NCBI GenBank assembly: GCA_036705565.1
Contig: JAUBUY010000013.1
Length of the DNA stretch: 64,000 nt
Reading direction: 5' to 3' (one strand)
From: Microcoleus sp036705565
GTDB taxonomy: Bacteria > Cyanobacteriota > Cyanobacteriia > Cyanobacteriales > Microcoleaceae
The notes under the pieces: model-generated
Database searches by the model: none
Told to the model about the DNA's origin: nothing
Seen by the model: only the letters and a program-made list of their open reading frames with translations
Program-made: the position numbers and the translations under genes
In this document: positions 61,010 to 64,000 of the stretch, piece after piece
Layout of the letters: each line of letters starts with the position of its first letter
Numbering within the stretch: the stretch's first letter is position 1

Positions 61010-62449
61010 ATGAATATGAATGTATTAGAGCGCGATTTGCGTTTGGAAATGCTCAACAGTCTCCTCACAACTCCTCACCGCCAATTAGAAAAAGTAGCAG
61101 AAATTCACAAGTTAATTATCGAATTAGATCCGATTTTTTACGGTCATTTAGCAGTGTGGTATCAACGCCACGGCGACGTGCGCGATCACAAGGAAGTTTT
61201 TGCCGGAAATTTGCTAACTTCGGCGCTGACGGAACACCGAGATGCCGGTTTTATGATGCTGCAAGAGTTCCCTCCCTACGAGGTTTCGCGGATTGTGGAC
61301 TTTATGAAACAGCATCAGAATAAGGTGCCCCGCAGTGCGCGCACTGCTGTCACTCGCTATCTGAAATCGCGGGAAAAGAATGCACAGTTTTTCGATCGCG
61401 CCGCCATCCGCAACCGCAAGGCGATGAAGCATTTGTACGCAACGCTGCACGTCAAGCCGAGCGATCGCGCTAATGCTATCCTGTTTAAAGACAATCCGCC
61501 GGAAGACTCTCTGGCATTCGTGTTGAAGCAGTTGGCGAAGGCGGCGACACCTGCGGAACAGGCGAATTTGATTGTTGAGTACAAGATTCCGTATACGATC
61601 GCAGTTGGTGCGATCGGACAGCTAACGCCAACAGTTTTGGCGGCGCTGATTAACTCGATGTCGCCCCAGGAAGTCATCAACAATTTGAAATCGATTCAGT
61701 CGCGCGGCGCGATGGATCACCCGGAAGTCAAGCAGTTGATTGACTCGAAGCTGGATGAAGCGGCAAAGTGCGATCGGGTTTCTGCTTACAAAGCGAGTGT
61801 GGCGGGTGCGGGCGCCAACTTCGACGCAGCAACGGCGGCGAAGCTGGAAGCGGTGACAAACGAACAGGTGAAGAAGCGCGGGAAGATTGCGAAAGCAACT
61901 GGTTTGTTGATTGACAAGTCTGGTTCGATGGAAAGTGCGATCGAAGTCGGGAAGCGTCTCGCTGCTTTGATTTCGGGCATTTCCGAGGCTGCACTGTTCG
62001 TCTACGCCTTTGACACGATGCCGTATCCAGTGCAAGCAAACGGCAGCGAATTGACAGACTGGGAACGCGCTTTCAAGCACATTCGCAGTGGCGGCGGCAC
62101 AAGTTGCGGTTGCGCGGTGGAAGCAATGCGAATTAAAAAGCAGGTTGTGGAGCAATTCATTATCGTAACAGATGAAGGCGAAAACTCTGCGCCTTATTTT
62201 GCAGATGCTTATCAGAATTACTGCCGCAGTTTGGGGGTAAATCCTGATGTTGTGATTGTGCGAGTTGGTGCTTGGTGCGAATATGTCCAGAAGCAATTGA
62301 AGGACAAACAAGTAGCGGTGGAAACCTTTACGTTTGCCGGGGATTACTACTCCTTGCCGAATTTAGTGCCGATGTTGAGCCGTCCTTCGCGGCTGGAATT
62401 GTTGATGGAAATTCTGGATACGTCGCTGCCTGTGAGGGATGATAAGTGA
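61010..62449 (+). CDS. rsr: Ro60/Rsr RNA-binding protein (TROVE + vWA)
   Basis: The 479-residue protein is a bacterial Ro60 orthologue, a ring-shaped RNA chaperone that binds Y RNAs and misfolded RNA. Residues about 20-290 form the TROVE helical-repeat domain, with LTPTVLAALINSMSPQEVIN and ENNLKS-like helices. Residues about 295-470 form a von Willebrand A domain with the MIDAS motif DKSGSM (Asp302), GGGTS and VTDEGEN. A GTG 9 bp upstream could also start translation. It lies directly downstream of the two Y RNA-like genes. In Deinococcus, Rsr and Y RNA associate with PNPase. Confidence 0.92.
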   Translation: MNMNVLERDLRLEMLNSLLTTPHRQLEKVAEIHKLIIELDPIFYGHLAVWYQRHGDVRDHKEVFAGNLLTSALTEHRDAGFMMLQEFPPYEVSRIVDFMKQHQNKVPRSARTAVTRYLKSREKNAQFFDRAAIRNRKAMKHLYATLHVKPSDRANAILFKDNPPEDSLAFVLKQLAKAATPAEQANLIVEYKIPYTIAVGAIGQLTPTVLAALINSMSPQEVINNLKSIQSRGAMDHPEVKQLIDSKLDEAAKCDRVSAYKASVAGAGANFDAATAAKLEAVTNEQVKKRGKIAKATGLLIDKSGSMESAIEVGKRLAALISGISEAALFVYAFDTMPYPVQANGSELTDWERAFKHIRSGGGTSCGCAVEAMRIKKQVVEQFIIVTDEGENSAPYFADAYQNYCRSLGVNPDVVIVRVGAWCEYVQKQLKDKQVAVETFTFAGDYYSLPNLVPMLSRPSRLELLMEILDTSLPVRDDK

Positions 62450-62519
62450 TATAATTGGGCATGGCTCGTGAGTTAAGCTCGCGGGCTATCCTCGCAAAGT
62501 TAGTGGGAGTTAGAATTGT

Positions 62520-62960
62520 ATGTCAACTGAGATTACATACACTGACGCTGAAGCAAATTTAGAACATCTCTGCGATCGCGCTGTTGAAACTGGCGAAGTA
62601 ATAGTTATTAATAGGCCTAACGGTAAAAATGCGGTTTTGATTTCTGAGGCAGAATTAGAAAGTTTACTAGAAACCATTTATTTGCTGAGGTCGCCTGCCA
62701 ATGCAACTCGTTTGTTTGCAGCATTAAAGAGAGCTAAAGCAAGAGTTGTTCAACCTCAGACGCTCGATGAAATTTGCCCAAAATCTGGGCTTGATGAAAG
62801 TGAGGTAGCGAGCGCTAGTGACTGCTTACAAAACGATCGCGCTCGACAACTGCTAGACAGTATCAATGATGCTTATGCAGATGGACTAGATTCGTCAGAG
62901 CAAGCTATGCTAGAGGGAATGCGTCAGCATCAGCGACAATTCATAGAAACAGAATGGTAA
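62520..62960 (+). CDS. YefM/Phd-type antitoxin with C-terminal extension
   Basis: The 146-residue protein has a YefM/Phd antitoxin N-terminus (EITYTDAEANLEHLCDRAVE, VIVINRPNGKNAVLISEAE, then SLLETIYLLRSPANATRL) but continues for about 65 more residues with an acidic tail. YefM proteins normally pair with YoeB, and Phd with Doc; here it is followed by a MazF-type toxin. It overlaps the toxin gene by 7 bp. Confidence 0.85.
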   Translation: MSTEITYTDAEANLEHLCDRAVETGEVIVINRPNGKNAVLISEAELESLLETIYLLRSPANATRLFAALKRAKARVVQPQTLDEICPKSGLDESEVASASDCLQNDRARQLLDSINDAYADGLDSSEQAMLEGMRQHQRQFIETEW

Positions 62961-63331
62961 GTTGTCAGGGGGATATCTACTGGATAGATTTGGGACAACC
63001 GATAGGTTCGGAACCAGGCTATATTCGTCCTTATGTCGTGATTCAAAACGATGTTCTGAACATTTCTCTAATCAGAACTGTTATTGTTTGTGCATTGACT
63101 ACTAATCTCAGACGAGCGAGGGCGATAGGTAATGTATTGCTTGAAGCAGGAGAAGCTGATCTAGCAGAACAAAGCGTAGTGAATGTGTCTCAAGTTTTTA
63201 CCGTAGATAAGGCTTTGTTGACAGATAAAATTGGCCAACTATCTCAGGAACGAGTCCGACAGATTCTCGCAGGATTAGCACTTGTGACTAAACCAAGAGA
63301 AATAGATTCAAGTGAGCAACAGGAGAATTGA
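62954..63331 (+). CDS. mazF: MazF/PemK-type mRNA interferase
   Basis: The 125-residue toxin has the MazF/PemK beginning QGDIYWIDLGQPIGSEPGYI with RPYVVIQND, the ALTTNLRRARAIGNVLLE strand region and the TVDKALLTDKIGQL end segment. It cleaves mRNA when free. It is translationally coupled to the YefM-like antitoxin. Confidence 0.9.
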   Translation: MVSCQGDIYWIDLGQPIGSEPGYIRPYVVIQNDVLNISLIRTVIVCALTTNLRRARAIGNVLLEAGEADLAEQSVVNVSQVFTVDKALLTDKIGQLSQERVRQILAGLALVTKPREIDSSEQQEN

Positions 63332-63365
63332 AGTTTTAATTTGGTCAGTTTTTACCTATTTTAAA

Positions 63366-63620
63366 TTATTCTCTACTTTGAGCGATAATTTCTAGTAACT
63401 CTGGATTAGCGATGGCTGAGACTAAGTGGGAATCCGCAGCAGCCAAAGCAGCGCGTAACTTTTCCGAAGTCAGTGCGGGATATTTTTCTAACACCTGCTG
63501 TTGAGTCCATCCCGCAGCAAAGAGCCCTAGCAAAAATTCTACAGACAATCGAGTTTCTGGTGCTGCTGGTTGACTTGTTGAAGCTTTCGGGTTTGGATGA
63601 ATGAGCTTTCGCCAGTCCAT
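63366..63620 (-). CDS. DUF433-like protein, N-terminus divergent
   Basis: An 84-residue protein. The frame is open 36 codons further, but ATG 63620 (MDWRKLIHPNPKASTSQ) is the more natural start. RLSVEFLLGLFAAGWTQQQV and LEKYPALTSEKLRAALAAAD match the C-terminal half of DUF433 antitoxins. The usual N-terminal GGKPVIRGTR segment is replaced by an unrelated sequence, so the DNA-binding part may be altered. No toxin partner is adjacent. Confidence 0.6.
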   Translation of the reverse strand: MDWRKLIHPNPKASTSQPAAPETRLSVEFLLGLFAAGWTQQQVLEKYPALTSEKLRAALAAADSHLVSAIANPELLEIIAQSRE

Positions 63621-63728
63621 TGTTTTACTTAAACGATTGGGGAAGATTCCGCCGATTATACAGTATTTGGGCACAGTAGAAACACGGGCCTCGTTGACTG
63701 ACTTTGTAACAGTGCCACCGCAGGTCAT

Positions 63729-64000
63729 ACCATGTTAGATTTTAGATTTTAGATTTTAGATTGGGAATCACTGATGAATTAAGGGTTTGAAGCTTGGCTA
63801 GAGTCGCATTTTTTGGGAACTGGTGTCATTTCGCGATTTTGCGATTAAATTGTTATTACGATCGCAGTACAGCACTTTCTTATAGACTAGACTAATGGGG
63901 TAGCGACGGGGCGAGATCCCTTTTTCCTTCAGTCCGTTTCAATACCGAACCGCGTTAGCCAAGCCCGCCCCTACGGGGGCTACGCCAACTAAGAGGATCG
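63729..64000. repeat. ATTTTAG repeats and intergenic end
   Basis: About four ATTTTAG heptamers (63735-63765). Near 63965-63990 the GCCCCTACGGGGGCTACGCC motif common between genes in this clade appears. No gene. Confidence 0.6.

Overview
The window looks like chromosomal DNA of a filamentous cyanobacterium of the Microcoleus/Oscillatoria/Phormidium type. It carries petM, a Ycf39-like gene and cyanobacterial families such as DUF1802. GCGATCGC (HIP1) octamers are frequent, and heptamer tandem repeats and AAACCCGGTTTCT-type inverted repeats fill many intergenic gaps. There is one assembly gap of exactly 100 N (18012-18111).

Layout. 1-6.3 kb: a truncated and an intact Ser/Thr kinase, a repeat-containing hypothetical protein, and a GAF-GAF-PAS class III nucleotide cyclase. 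6.4-8.4 kb: an IS200/IS605-type tnpB element and a 44-bp perfect palindrome. 8.4-12.7 kb: recN, a Uma2 protein, ruvB. 12.9-24.8 kb: a surface-polysaccharide export and assembly cluster (wzm, wzt, methyltransferases, a GT4 enzyme, and one very large sulfotransferase-GT2-GT2-GT4 protein that spans the assembly gap). 25-31 kb: DUF1802, two subunits of an osmoprotectant-type ABC importer, DUF29, a Nudix-like protein, era. 31.4-44.3 kb: an accessory island with an AAA ATPase/PD-(D/E)XK protein, a poly(ADP-ribose) glycohydrolase-like protein, four toxin-antitoxin-type loci, a nitric-oxide module (Crp/Fnr regulator, quinol NO reductase, alternative oxidase), a three-gene GTPase operon, gene relics, and a 333-bp direct repeat bracketing 5.6 kb. 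44.6-53 kb: nadK, ycf39, petM, pdxA, a giant OmpA/BON protein, birA.

53.3-62.5 kb is the most unusual part. A dense array of about 30 tRNA or tRNA-like genes (19 amino acids, no tRNA-Trp recognised) is followed by a Ro60/Rsr gene (TROVE plus vWA domains). Immediately upstream of rsr are two tandem 116- and 125-nt RNAs in which a tRNA-like module sits on a long closing stem. That is the architecture of bacterial Y RNAs (YrlA), which bind Ro60. The tRNA array and the Ro60/Y RNA locus are each preceded by similar promoter/leader sequences. The window ends with a YefM-MazF-type toxin-antitoxin pair and a DUF433-like gene.

Functions are assigned by motif recognition only; no database search was run. 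tRNA anticodons were read by hand-folding each cloverleaf.
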